From Rhodobacteraceae bacterium Araon29 (GTDB lineage: Bacteria; Pseudomonadota; Alphaproteobacteria; Rhodobacterales; Rhodobacteraceae), in the NCBI GenBank assembly GCA_039640505.1, contig CP046865.1:1913501-1977500 (forward strand): DNA of 64,000 nucleotides, in the 5' to 3' direction. How positions within the stretch are numbered: the stretch's first letter is position 1; every line of letters starts with the position of its first letter. The translations under genes and the position numbers were made by a program. Shown here one piece after another: positions 9,983-19,180 of this stretch. Below the pieces are notes generated by a model. The model made no database searches, was not told the DNA's origin, and was given only the letters and a program-made list of their open reading frames with translations.

Positions 9983-10411
9983 TCGTTTTTTTGAGTAATA
10001 TCTCTGTTGGCTTCCTTTAAAACCAAAAAAACCTGTTTTTTTTAAGCATATACTCGCCCTAGAAATACTGGCTAAAAATTATCATTTTGATTTATTGCAG
10101 AAGTTAGTTTTCGAATTACTGCCGCCATTCAATATTTATACTAACACAGGCAGCTTTATTTTCGCCTATATGACATTGGAAAATTCGCATGATTTGAAAT
10201 GAGCGCTTTGAAAATATTTTCAAATTATGTCGTATTTAGAATTGCTCAATGTCGTTCCTGAACCAAAAAGTGCCGATCAATGTTATTGACGTCTTGCAAA
10301 AATTAATGCCGTATGAACTCATAGGGAGCTAAAGTGCTGTTTGCTCGGGCAATTAAAACGGCCCATTCAGTGAATTAAGAGCCTCCGAAATTGTCACAGG
10401 GAGAAAAAACT
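9983..10411. other. 429-base intergenic region upstream of the ABC uptake operon
   Basis: AT-rich, with no open frame of note on either strand. It holds runs of A and T just after miaA (the stretch near 10025-10045 has AAAAAAACC and TTTTTTTT, which could end the miaA transcript without a good hairpin), an 18-base perfect palindrome at 10207-10224, and the ribosome-binding site GGGAG in front of 10412. The promoter of the transporter should lie here; I see no convincing -35/-10 pair. Confidence 0.6.
10207..10224. promoter_or_regulatory. 18-bp perfect palindrome, candidate operator
   Basis: TTTGAAAATATTTTCAAA reads the same on both strands. It lies about 190 bases upstream of the binding-protein gene in an otherwise plain AT-rich stretch. 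Dyad symmetry of this size fits a dimeric regulator binding site, but no regulator gene is adjacent, and palindromes are less rare in AT-rich DNA. Confidence 0.35.
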
Positions 10412-12067
10412 ATGACGCATAACAACCGTAGCGAGAGCTACATTCACCCGGCAGCGGAAATGTATGCCACAGAACTTAAGTCCGGTCAGCTTGACCGCCG
10501 GGAATTTTTATCTCGCACAACGGCTTTGGGCCTATCAGCCTCTGCCGCCTGCGCTCTTGGCGGGCTGGCGACACCCGCATTAGCTGGCGGGCACATGAAG
10601 CAAGGCGGAACAATCCGTTTCCAAATGGAAGTTCGGGCGCTCAAAGATCCAAGAACTTATGACTGGACGCAAATTGCCACTTACACTGCAGGCTGGCTTG
10701 AGTACCTCGTGGAATACAACAACGATGGTAGCTTTAATCCTATGCTTCTAGAAAGCTGGAGCGCCAACGCAGATGCCACACAGTACACTTTGAACGTTCG
10801 TAAAGGCGTTAAGTGGAACAATGGTGATGATTTTACAGCCGATGACGTTGCGCGCAATATTGCTGGCTGGTGTGATAAGTCCGTTGAAGGCAACTCAATG
10901 GCTGGCCGTATGGCAACGCTGATTGATGCCGATTCAGGCCAAGCTGCTGATGGCGCAATCGTTGTGGTAGACAGCCACACCGTTCAACTAAACACCTCTG
11001 CACCTGATATTACAATCATCGCAGGCATGGCCGATTATCCAGCCGCTATTGTGCACAGCAGTCACAATCCTGACAATATGTTGGGCACCGCCGTTGGCAC
11101 CGGTCCTTATAAGCCAGAATCGCTTGAGGTTGGTGTTAAAGGCGTGATCGTTCGCAATGAAGATCATGACTGGTGGGGCTATGCCGCAGGCAAAGGCGCA
11201 CATCTGGACCGCTTTGAATTCATCGATTACGGCACTGACCCATCCTCATGGGTGGCTGCTGTTGAAGCTGATGAAGTTGATGCGGTATGGGATGTTGATG
11301 GCGAATTCATCGACATTATGGCCGGACTGGGCATGGCTCAATCAACCGTTGCCTCTGGCGCAACGATTGTTATCCGTGCAAACCAAGAAACCGAACCTAA
11401 ATACGGCGATAAACGCGTGCGTCAAGCACTTGCTATGGCCGTTGACAACAGTGTCTGTCTTGAATTGGGCCTTAACAATATCGGTATTACAGCAGATAAC
11501 CATCACGCTGGACCAATGCATCCAGAGTATGATCCAAGTGTTGGCCGTTTGCCCTATGATCCCGCCAAAGCGAAAGCTTTGATGGAAGAAGCGGGCATGA
11601 TGGACTTTGAACATGAGGTCATCTCTATCGATGGTGGCTACCGCAAAGACACAACAGACGCGGTTGCTGCGCAGCTTCGTGATGCTGGGTTTAAAGTAAA
11701 ACGCACCATCCTGCCTGGTTCAACATTCTGGAATGATTGGGCGAAATATCCTTACAGCTCAACCAACTGGAACCACCGTCCTTTGGCGACACAAGTTTGG
11801 GGTCTTGCCTATCGCTCTGGCGAAGCTTGGAACGAATTTGGTTGGAACAACCCAGAGTTTGATGCGCTTTTGGCAGAGGCAAACTCTCTTGCTGATGCAG
11901 ACACTCGGCGTGCGGTTGCTGGCAAATGTCAGGCTTTGATCGTTGAAGAGGGTGTAACCATTCAGCCCTACTTCAGAAGCTTGAACCGGTTCCACAAAGA
12001 AAACGTGGTTTGCGATATGCATATTGCGTATCTGCCGCAAATCTACAAATGGGGCTTTACAGCTTAA
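10412..12067 (+). CDS. ABC transporter substrate-binding protein, family 5 (peptide/nickel type)
   Basis: A 551-residue periplasmic binding protein of the DppA/OppA/NikA family. It carries a Tat signal: Arg29-Arg30 in DRREFLS, a hydrophobic stretch, and a cleavage region PALAGG near residue 58, so it is probably exported folded. The mature protein shows the family segments [20 protein letters not shown] and [10 protein letters not shown]. The start at 10412 has GGGAG eight bases upstream; an in-frame TTG seven codons earlier would bury that site. It is the first gene of a five-part uptake system (binding protein, two permeases, double ATPase). Substrate is unknown: family members bind peptides, metals, opines or sugars, and the sequence alone does not decide. 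Confidence 0.88.
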   Translation: MTHNNRSESYIHPAAEMYATELKSGQLDRREFLSRTTALGLSASAACALGGLATPALAGGHMKQGGTIRFQMEVRALKDPRTYDWTQIATYTAGWLEYLVEYNNDGSFNPMLLESWSANADATQYTLNVRKGVKWNNGDDFTADDVARNIAGWCDKSVEGNSMAGRMATLIDADSGQAADGAIVVVDSHTVQLNTSAPDITIIAGMADYPAAIVHSSHNPDNMLGTAVGTGPYKPESLEVGVKGVIVRNEDHDWWGYAAGKGAHLDRFEFIDYGTDPSSWVAAVEADEVDAVWDVDGEFIDIMAGLGMAQSTVASGATIVIRANQETEPKYGDKRVRQALAMAVDNSVCLELGLNNIGITADNHHAGPMHPEYDPSVGRLPYDPAKAKALMEEAGMMDFEHEVISIDGGYRKDTTDAVAAQLRDAGFKVKRTILPGSTFWNDWAKYPYSSTNWNHRPLATQVWGLAYRSGEAWNEFGWNNPEFDALLAEANSLADADTRRAVAGKCQALIVEEGVTIQPYFRSLNRFHKENVVCDMHIAYLPQIYKWGFTA

Positions 12068-12079
12068 GAACCAAAAATG

Positions 12080-12104
12080 GCCACAGCGGTAAACCCGCTG
12101 TGGC
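12080..12104 (+). promoter_or_regulatory. Intercistronic hairpin after the binding-protein gene
   Basis: GCCACAGCGG and CCGCTGTGGC form a perfect 10-bp stem with a five-base loop, 12 bases after the stop codon. No U-run follows on the plus strand, so it is not a classic terminator. Such stems behind binding-protein genes commonly protect the upstream message from 3' exonucleases and let the binding protein be made in excess over the permeases. Confidence 0.6.
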
Positions 12105-12168
12105 TAGATTACATAAAAAATGCTAATGCTGCGACCATACGCACTGCCTGAGCGGTACAGGGAATAAA

Positions 12169-13215
12169 ATGGGACTATTCATACTTAGGCGGACAGTGGT
12201 CATGCTGTTCACCGCATTATGCCTTACATTCATCGTCTTTTTTATGACGAACCTTTATCCGAATTTGGAAAAATTGGCGAAATCCGAAGGTAACTTTCGG
12301 ATGGATGATGCCGCAGTACAAACCATGTTATCCAACCGTGGCTATCTTCAGCCACTGCCTGTAAAATACGGCCAGTGGCTTGGCGTATTGCCCGGCTATG
12401 TTATCGAAGGAACTGATGACAAAACACGGCGGCGCTGTCAACTGCCCGCCATGGAACTGGAAGATGTGCCCAAATTTTGTGGGATTTTGCAAGGCTATTG
12501 GGGCTATTCCACTGTTTTCAAAGATGAAGTAAGCTCAATTATTGGCACGCGCTTATCGCTCACAGCGAAACTGATGTTTTGGGTGATGCTTGTGATGGTT
12601 CCAAGCGCATTGATTGTCGGAGTTGTCGCAGGCATGCGCGAAGGGTCCCGCACGGACCGAACGCTCTCGACATTTGCAATCACAACGACCGCAACGCCGG
12701 AGTATGTGTCGGGCGTCATCTTTATCGCAATATTTTCTTCATCGGCCTTTGGGTTGAAGTGGTTTAAAGGTACCGCGACAAAAGCCATGGAGGATGCAAA
12801 TATAGAAAACTTCCTATTGCCGGTGATTACGATCGCACTTTACGGCATGGGGTATATTGCGCGCATGACGCGTGCCTCGATGGCAGAGGTGATGACGGCA
12901 CAGTATATCCGAACCGCTCGCCTGAAAGGCGTTAGCTTCCGCAATATTGTTGTAAAACACGCCCTTAGAAACGCCCTCATAGCACCCTTTACGGTCATCA
13001 TGCTGCAATTCCCGTGGCTTTTGAATGGCGTTGTGATTGTAGAAACGTTGTTTAATTACAAAGGTTTCGGGTGGGTTCTTGTTCAGGCAGCCGGCAATAA
13101 TGATATCGAGCTACTGCTGGGCGTTTCGGTTGTTTCGGTAATTGTCGTACTGGTGACACAGCTTATTTCCGATATTGGCTATGTCTACCTCAACCCACGC
13201 ATAAAAGTGACATAA
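12169..13215 (+). CDS. ABC transporter permease, DppB/OppB type
   Basis: A 348-residue inner-membrane permease. The first helix (LRRTVVMLFTALCLTFIVFF) is followed by a large periplasmic segment of about 100 residues, then five helices. The cytoplasmic coupling (EAA-type) loop is seen as YIRTARLKGVSFRNIVVKHA, matching the type that docks on the ATPase. The periplasmic part contains a charged insert with two Cys (RRRCQLPAME and KFCGILQG) that could form a disulfide; ordinary DppB proteins lack this. An AGGGAATAAA site precedes the ATG. It pairs with the permease starting 14 bases downstream. Confidence 0.88.
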   Translation: MGLFILRRTVVMLFTALCLTFIVFFMTNLYPNLEKLAKSEGNFRMDDAAVQTMLSNRGYLQPLPVKYGQWLGVLPGYVIEGTDDKTRRRCQLPAMELEDVPKFCGILQGYWGYSTVFKDEVSSIIGTRLSLTAKLMFWVMLVMVPSALIVGVVAGMREGSRTDRTLSTFAITTTATPEYVSGVIFIAIFSSSAFGLKWFKGTATKAMEDANIENFLLPVITIALYGMGYIARMTRASMAEVMTAQYIRTARLKGVSFRNIVVKHALRNALIAPFTVIMLQFPWLLNGVVIVETLFNYKGFGWVLVQAAGNNDIELLLGVSVVSVIVVLVTQLISDIGYVYLNPRIKVT

Positions 13216-13228
13216 AGGGAGCAGCGGC

Positions 13229-14422
13229 ATGGAACTTTTATCTTGGGGTGAAATCATCATCCGCATATTGATGCAGCTTATGCCTGTATGGATATCGCTT
13301 GTCGTTTTGTTTGCTTTATCGATCCTCTACAAGCGCAGGCTCGGCCTTTATGGAAAGCTCTTTGACTCGACCATTGGTATGATCGGTTTTGCCATTGTCA
13401 TGTTTTGGGTCTTTGCAGGCTTTTATGCCGGTGCGTTAGATTTAATTTTGACTCACGATCCTTTGTCGCAGGTCTCTGGGATGAAAAACAAAGTACCAGG
13501 CACACCGATGCGCGGCGCTGAAGAAAATGAGTACGCCTATTTTTTACTTGGGGGCGATACACTGGCCCGCGATGTGTTCAGCAGAATGATTGCCGGCAGC
13601 ACTGTGGTCATTGTGATCGCGCCATTGGCCACTCTTTTTGCCTTTATGGCAGGCATCACGCTTGGACTTCCAGCAGGCTATTACGGTGGCCGGTTGGATA
13701 CAGCGCTGTCATTCGCGGCCAATTTAATTCTCGCCTTTCCAGTGATTTTACTCTTTTATTTGCTCGTCACACCAGAGATTAGATTAACAGGAATGCCGCA
13801 ATATATGGCGGCGGTGCTGTTTGCCTTTCCACTGATTTTCTGCACGGTTTTGATCAACTCTCGACTGTATATTGTTCCGCAGAAGCGCAATATCGTTTTA
13901 TCGGGCGTTTTATTCGTTCTTTTAATGCTTTATATTTCTTTGATTAATGAAGACGGTAGTAAAATCACCCTGTTTAACGCGATTGATTTGTTCAACGTGG
14001 ATGGCGGGCTTTTAACAGTATTTGTCTCGGTAGTCTTTGTTAACTCGCCAACCGTCTTTAGGATCGTACGCGGTTTGGCGATGGATATAAAAACCCGCGA
14101 CTATGTGGCCGCCGCCCAGACCCGAGGCGAAGGCCCTTGGTATATTATGCTTTGGGAAATTTTGCCTAATGCGCGCGGTCCTTTGATTGTCGATTTCTGT
14201 TTGCGGATCGGTTACACCACCATTTTGCTTGGAACGCTTGGGTTTTTTGGTCTGGGTCTTGAACCGGAAAGCCCAAACTGGGGGGCAACTATTAACGAAG
14301 GCCGCAAACTTCTGTCGATATACCCGCACCCTGCTCTAGCGCCGTCTTTTGCACTGCTTAGTTTGGTTCTAGGATTGAACCTTCTTGCGGACGGATTGCG
14401 CGAAGAAAGCCTAAAGGATTAA
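13229..14422 (+). CDS. ABC transporter permease, DppC/OppC type
   Basis: A 397-residue inner-membrane permease, longer than the usual DppC of about 300. It has an extra N-terminal helix (residues about 15-32), the family's first helix (MIGFAIVMFWVFAGFYAG), a GGDTLARDVFSRMIAGS segment typical of DppC proteins, and two further helices inserted in the middle (residues about 180-245). The coupling loop YVAAAQTRGEGPWYIMLWEI lies near residue 290, with the C-terminal GFFGLGLEPESPNWG. GGGAG lies seven bases upstream of the ATG. With the preceding permease it makes the channel of the uptake system. Confidence 0.87.
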   Translation: MELLSWGEIIIRILMQLMPVWISLVVLFALSILYKRRLGLYGKLFDSTIGMIGFAIVMFWVFAGFYAGALDLILTHDPLSQVSGMKNKVPGTPMRGAEENEYAYFLLGGDTLARDVFSRMIAGSTVVIVIAPLATLFAFMAGITLGLPAGYYGGRLDTALSFAANLILAFPVILLFYLLVTPEIRLTGMPQYMAAVLFAFPLIFCTVLINSRLYIVPQKRNIVLSGVLFVLLMLYISLINEDGSKITLFNAIDLFNVDGGLLTVFVSVVFVNSPTVFRIVRGLAMDIKTRDYVAAAQTRGEGPWYIMLWEILPNARGPLIVDFCLRIGYTTILLGTLGFFGLGLEPESPNWGATINEGRKLLSIYPHPALAPSFALLSLVLGLNLLADGLREESLKD

Positions 14423-14509
14423 ACCGAAAGGACCGCTAAGATACTCACTAGCGTGAAGGGTAAACTGACGTAAGGCACTGATCTGCCGCCCGTAAAAAAG
14501 GAATAGCTG

Positions 14510-16597
14510 ATGACCAAGCCAAAATATGACGGACCAATCCTTGAAATCGACGGGCTTTCAATTTCATTCTTTACGCGTCTAAGAGAAATTCCTGCGGTGA
14601 TGGATTTTTCGGTTGATGTGCAGCCTGGTGAAGCCGTCGGGTTAGTGGGCGAGTCTGGTTGTGGCAAGTCCACGGTTGCTTTGGGTGTAATGCAGGACCT
14701 TGGCGTAAACGGACGTATTGTGGGCGGGCAGATAAAATTCAAAGGCCAAGATCTTTCAGCCATGAGCGATGAAGAGCTTCGAGGCATTCGAGGCAATGAA
14801 ATTGCCATGATTTACCAAGAACCAATGGCCTCGCTGAACCCAGCGATGAAAATTGGCAAACAGCTCATCGAAGTGCCCATGATCCACGAAGGCATTTCCG
14901 AAGAGGACGCCTATCAACGTGCGCTTGAGGTGGTTGGCGACGTGAAGCTTCCGGATCCAGAGCGTATTCTTAAATCTTTTCCACATCAATTGTCCGGAGG
15001 GCAGCAACAGCGCATTGTGATTGCGATGGCGCTGATGTCAAAGCCGTCCTTGCTCATTTTAGACGAGCCAACCACTGCGCTTGATGTCACTGTTGAGGCC
15101 GCTGTTGTTGAACTGGTTAAAGACCTGGGGAAAAAATACGGCACATCAATGCTGTTTATTTCCCATAACCTTGGATTGGTGCTTGAAACCTGCGACCGTA
15201 TTTGTGTGATGTACTCGGGCGAGGCGGTTGAGACCGGCAGCATCAAAGATGTCTTCGACAAAATGCAGCACCCCTATACCCAAGCGCTTTTTAGATCTAT
15301 TCCCCTGCCCGGCGCTAATAAAAATGCCCGCCCTTTAGTGGCTATACCAGGCAATTTTCCGCTGCCTCATGAACGTCCTATGGGCTGCAACTTTGGCCCT
15401 CGGTGTGATTATTATGAAGAGGGCCTTTGCAATCAAAGCGAAATTTCAATGGGAGTGATTGAGGGTGATGATCGCCACTTTAGCCGGTGTTTGAAGTTTT
15501 CCGAAATTGATTGGCATGCACCTATCAAAGCCAGCGTGACATCGGAAAAAACAGAACCTGGTGAGGTCGTTTTAAAAATAGACAACCTGAAGAAATATTA
15601 TGAAGTCGCCGCCAACGCCTTGTTTGGCTCTGCGGGCGACAAAAAGGTTGTTAAAGCCAATGAAACGCTTAGCTTTGAAGCGCGCGAAAGTGAAACTTTG
15701 GCCATTGTTGGCGAATCCGGTTGTGGAAAATCAACCTTTGCAAAAGTGCTTATGGGGTTAGAGACCGCAACCGAAGGCGAAATCCTTTTGGATGGCAAAA
15801 ATATCGAAAGCACATCAATTGAGGATCGCAATACGGAAACTGTTGCGGACATCCAGATGGTGTTCCAAAATCCGTTCGATACGCTTAACCCGTCGATGTC
15901 CGTGGGCCGGCAAATTATCAGGGCGCTTGAAATTTTCAGATTTGGAAATTCAGATCAGGACCGCTCCGAGCGTATGCTTGAGCTGTTGGATTTGGTTAAG
16001 TTGCCACGCGCCTTTGCCGAACGCATGCCGCGCCAATTATCGGGGGGGCAAAAACAACGGGTCGGGATCGCGCGCGCTTTTGCTGGCGGTGCACGGATTG
16101 TTGTCGCAGACGAACCCGTATCGGCTTTGGATGTATCAGTGCAGGCTGCGGTAACAGATCTTTTGATGGAAATTCAACGCCGCGAAAAAACCACGCTTTT
16201 GTTTATCAGTCATGATCTCTCTATCGTGCGCTACCTTAGCGACCGTGTAATGGTGATGTACCTTGGCCATGTGGTCGAACTGGGCAGCACGGATCAAGTG
16301 TTTTCGCCGCCCTATCACCCCTATACAGAGGCCTTGCTTTCGGCCGTTCCCATCGCGGATACGAGCGTTGAAAAACAGCATATTGTGCTTGAGGGGGATA
16401 TACCTTCGGCGATGAATCCGCCCTCTGGGTGTCCGTTTCAGACCCGCTGCCGTTGGAAATCCGAGGTCGCGAATAATCTCTGCGACACAGAAGTGCCTCC
16501 AACACGGCGACTTGAAGAAGGGCATGAGATCAAATGCCACCTTGCCGCGGACATCTTGTCCAAGATGGAGCCTGTGATCAAGATTGCCGCTGAATAA
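14510..16597 (+). CDS. ABC transporter ATP-binding protein, fused DppD-DppF type
   Basis: A 695-residue cytoplasmic protein with two complete ATPase domains in one chain. Domain 1 (about 8-330) has Walker A GESGCGKST, signature LSGGQQQR and Walker B LLILDEPTTALD, ending in the oligopeptide-transporter C-terminal Cys cluster (CNFGPRCDYYEEGLC). Domain 2 (about 350-690) has GESGCGKST, LSGGQKQR and VADEPVSALD, and its own tail (CPFQTRCRW...NLC). All catalytic residues are present in both. The preceding AAGGAATAGCTG is the ribosome-binding site. It powers the two permeases upstream; the fusion replaces separate dppD and dppF genes. Confidence 0.92.
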   Translation: MTKPKYDGPILEIDGLSISFFTRLREIPAVMDFSVDVQPGEAVGLVGESGCGKSTVALGVMQDLGVNGRIVGGQIKFKGQDLSAMSDEELRGIRGNEIAMIYQEPMASLNPAMKIGKQLIEVPMIHEGISEEDAYQRALEVVGDVKLPDPERILKSFPHQLSGGQQQRIVIAMALMSKPSLLILDEPTTALDVTVEAAVVELVKDLGKKYGTSMLFISHNLGLVLETCDRICVMYSGEAVETGSIKDVFDKMQHPYTQALFRSIPLPGANKNARPLVAIPGNFPLPHERPMGCNFGPRCDYYEEGLCNQSEISMGVIEGDDRHFSRCLKFSEIDWHAPIKASVTSEKTEPGEVVLKIDNLKKYYEVAANALFGSAGDKKVVKANETLSFEARESETLAIVGESGCGKSTFAKVLMGLETATEGEILLDGKNIESTSIEDRNTETVADIQMVFQNPFDTLNPSMSVGRQIIRALEIFRFGNSDQDRSERMLELLDLVKLPRAFAERMPRQLSGGQKQRVGIARAFAGGARIVVADEPVSALDVSVQAAVTDLLMEIQRREKTTLLFISHDLSIVRYLSDRVMVMYLGHVVELGSTDQVFSPPYHPYTEALLSAVPIADTSVEKQHIVLEGDIPSAMNPPSGCPFQTRCRWKSEVANNLCDTEVPPTRRLEEGHEIKCHLAADILSKMEPVIKIAAE

Positions 16598-16748
16598 TCA
16601 ACGTATTAGGCCGATTTTTTGACCTAAACAGTATATCCGCTTTTTAACCCCATTTTGCTATATCGTTGTGGATTAGGCTTTCCTTAACCTTTATTGAGTG
16701 GTCTAAACTAGGTAAACACACACCAAAGGATTCGACAGGAGATAGGCA

Positions 16749-17222
16749 ATGGCCGGTTCGGTAAACAAAGTCATTTTAATAGGCAATCTAGGACGTGATC
16801 CCGAGGTGCGTAATTTTCCCAATGGCGGGAAGGTCTGCAACCTGCGAATTGCAACCTCAGAAAACTGGAAAGATCGCAATACAGGCGAACGCCGCGAAAA
16901 AACCGAATGGCATTCGGTTGCCATTTTTAACGAGGGCCTCGTTCGCGTTGCTGAGCAATATCTGCGCAAAGGCTCTAAAGTTTATCTTGAAGGTCAGCTT
17001 CAAACCCGCAAATGGCAGGATCAATCCGGCAATGACCGCTATTCAACTGAGGTGGTGCTACAAGGCTTTGGCTCAACACTGACAATGCTGGATGGCCGCG
17101 GCGATTCCGGTGGCAGTGGCGGAGCGCCCGGAGGCTATGATAGTGGATATTCTTCGCCCGAGCCCGCCGCAGAAAGTAGCAGCCTTCCTTCTCGTAATCT
17201 AGATGACGAGATCCCGTTTTAA
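16749..17222 (+). CDS. ssb: Single-stranded DNA-binding protein
   Basis: A 157-residue homotetrameric SSB that coats single-stranded DNA in replication, recombination and repair. The OB fold spans about 1-115, starting [19 protein letters not shown] with the aromatic WHSVAIFNE segment. A flexible Gly/Ser/Pro linker follows, and the C-terminal acidic tip DDEIPF, which recruits partner enzymes, is intact. AGGAG lies eight bases upstream of the ATG. No LexA-type box is visible in the 150 bases upstream. The gene is convergent with aroB, 24 bases away, without an obvious terminator between. Confidence 0.97.
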   Translation: MAGSVNKVILIGNLGRDPEVRNFPNGGKVCNLRIATSENWKDRNTGERREKTEWHSVAIFNEGLVRVAEQYLRKGSKVYLEGQLQTRKWQDQSGNDRYSTEVVLQGFGSTLTMLDGRGDSGGSGGAPGGYDSGYSSPEPAAESSSLPSRNLDDEIPF

Positions 17223-17246
17223 AGTTACCCTAAATGAACAAAAACT

Positions 17247-18368
17247 CTAGCGGGCCGATCGGCTCGCAAGGGCATCATTAAGAAGGGTGCGTACCGCATC
17301 CTGCGCCACATCACGTGCGACAAAGGCTTTTCCGATATCTTTGGCCAGAATGAAATTTAGTTGACCATCAACGACTTTTTTGTCCTGTCGCATCAGGTCT
17401 AGCAAACCATCCGCATCAGGCAAATCACCGGGAATATCATTCAAATCGGTTTTCATACCCATATCTGCTAAATGGGACCGCACCCGGCTGGGTGCTTCTT
17501 GCGCGCAGAGCCCCAAACGCGATGACAGCTCAAAAGCCAAGGCGCACCCAATGGCAACGCCTTCGCCATGTAGCAAACGGCTTGAATAGCCAGTGGCGGC
17601 CTCTAGGGCATGGCAAAACGTATGCCCAAGGTTCAAAAGCGCCCGATCACCCTGTTCGGTTTCATCGCGTACAACAATTTCAGCTTTCATTTCACAGGCG
17701 GTTTTGATGGCCTTTAGTCGGGCATTTTGATCGCCCGACGCCATCTTTGGCCCATTGTCTTCCAGCCAATCAAAGAACTTTGAATTTCCAAGCAAACCAT
17801 ATTTAACCACTTCGCCATATCCCGCCAGAAAATCGCGTGGCGCAAGGCTATCTAGAACAGAAATATCGGCCAAGACCAAGCAAGGTTGATGAAACGCGCC
17901 CACAAGGTTTTTACCATGCGAAGTGTTAATTCCCGTTTTGCCCCCAACCGAACTGTCGACCTGCGCCAATAATGAAGTGGGCATTTGCACAAACCGGACC
18001 CCGCGCCTTAATATCGCCGCAGCAAATCCTACCAAATCACCGATGACCCCACCGCCCAAAGCAATAACAACATCACGCCGCTCGATTTTTTGATCCAGCA
18101 GCCACTCAACGGTTTGGGTCAAATAGCCCCATGATTTTGTTGTCTCACCGGATGGAAGCACCAAAGAACTAACCTGAATTCCTTTTGCGTTCATTGCGGC
18201 CTCAAGCGGCTTGAGGTGTTGTTTTGCAACATTTTCATCTGTCACAATTGCAACTTTTGGACGCTGGAGAAATGGCGATATGTAATCGCCGCTTTGCTCA
18301 ATGAGCCGCTCGGCGATAATGATATCATAGGCGCGATCGCCCAAGCCGACATGCACGTTTTCAACCAT
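17247..18368 (-). CDS. aroB: 3-dehydroquinate synthase
   Basis: A 373-residue shikimate-pathway enzyme turning DAHP into 3-dehydroquinate, using NAD and a divalent metal. Family segments are clear: ALGGGVIGDLVGFAAA, MPTSLLAQVDSSVGGKTGIN, and the metal-binding LNLGHTFCHALEA with HGEGVAIG. The gene begins inside the last eight bases of aroK, so the two are translationally coupled, the usual aroKB order. Length is typical. Confidence 0.97.
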   Translation of the reverse strand: MVENVHVGLGDRAYDIIIAERLIEQSGDYISPFLQRPKVAIVTDENVAKQHLKPLEAAMNAKGIQVSSLVLPSGETTKSWGYLTQTVEWLLDQKIERRDVVIALGGGVIGDLVGFAAAILRRGVRFVQMPTSLLAQVDSSVGGKTGINTSHGKNLVGAFHQPCLVLADISVLDSLAPRDFLAGYGEVVKYGLLGNSKFFDWLEDNGPKMASGDQNARLKAIKTACEMKAEIVVRDETEQGDRALLNLGHTFCHALEAATGYSSRLLHGEGVAIGCALAFELSSRLGLCAQEAPSRVRSHLADMGMKTDLNDIPGDLPDADGLLDLMRQDKKVVDGQLNFILAKDIGKAFVARDVAQDAVRTLLNDALASRSAR

Positions 18369-18912
18369 CTTGCCTCTCCAGAATATCAGGGCGGTTTAAT
18401 AGGTTTAATATGACCTTATCAGCCATATCATCTACACTAATCTGAGCTCCGGATTCGACCGATAAATCGGCCAGAGCATAAATTGATTTTCGTTCTGAAT
18501 ATAATTTAGACAAGGCTTGAAACGGATTTTCTGTTTGCAAAAGCGGACGGCTTGGGTTGTTTTTCACCCGCCCCCAAAGCACGTCTAGGCCTGCATTAAG
18601 CCAAACAGAGGCACCTTTTTCATGGATCAACCGACGATTATGTTCTGCCAAGAAGGCTCCGCCACCAGTGGACAGAATACATTTTTCACCCTCAATCAGG
18701 CGCTTGATAATCTGGCTTTCTTTTTCTCTGAAAAAAGCTTCTCCGTCGCGCTCAAAAATTTCGGCAATGCTCATATTGGCTGCGCGCTCAATTTCACTAT
18801 CAGAATCGATAAACGGTGCGCGCAAACGCGCGGCAATGGCTTTACCGACCGCTGTTTTGCCCGCCCCCATCATGCCGATCAGCGCAACCGTTTTATTTAA
18901 AACCAATTTCAT
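18361..18912 (-). CDS. aroK: Shikimate kinase
   Basis: A 183-residue P-loop kinase that phosphorylates shikimate with ATP. Walker A is GMMGAGKTAVGK; the shikimate-binding FIDSDSEIERAANM and the GGGAF loop (CILSTGGGAF) are intact, as is the lid Arg in NNPSRPLLQ. It precedes aroB with an eight-base overlap and diverges from the small membrane-peptide gene at 19031. Confidence 0.96.
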   Translation of the reverse strand: MKLVLNKTVALIGMMGAGKTAVGKAIAARLRAPFIDSDSEIERAANMSIAEIFERDGEAFFREKESQIIKRLIEGEKCILSTGGGAFLAEHNRRLIHEKGASVWLNAGLDVLWGRVKNNPSRPLLQTENPFQALSKLYSERKSIYALADLSVESGAQISVDDMADKVILNLLNRPDILERQDG

Positions 18913-19030
18913 TCGCTTCTTATTGGCAATCTACCGCTAAATTGCAATTGATCTTATTGAATGACGTGATCTTAGGCAAAAGGCTATATATAAAGGGAAC
19001 AGATAAATGCAAAAATAAAAAGGCTGATCG

Positions 19031-19180
19031 ATGGGACGTTTGCTAAAATGGATTTTTGTTTTCATCGTTATATGTTTTGTGGCCCTTGTGATATATACCT
19101 ATATCGGGCCCTATTTCGGGGTTTCATTTGATCCGGTACGAACGTTAACGCAGGAGCCAGTGATTCTGAATGAAAGCTAG
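19031..19180 (+). CDS. Small single-span membrane protein, 49 residues
   Basis: An open frame from ATG 19031 to TAG 19180 encodes 49 residues: a basic start (MGRLLKW), one strongly hydrophobic helix (IFVFIVICFVALVIYTYI), then a short polar tail beginning GPYFGVSFDP. The tail ends inside the next gene, overlapping its first 11 bases, so the two are likely translated together. The coupled arrangement aroK/aroB - small membrane protein - secreted protein - xerD is, as I recall, kept in other Rhodobacterales, which supports a real gene. Function unknown. The positive-inside rule predicts the tail in the periplasm, the same side as the neighbour's product. Confidence 0.7.
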   Translation: MGRLLKWIFVFIVICFVALVIYTYIGPYFGVSFDPVRTLTQEPVILNES

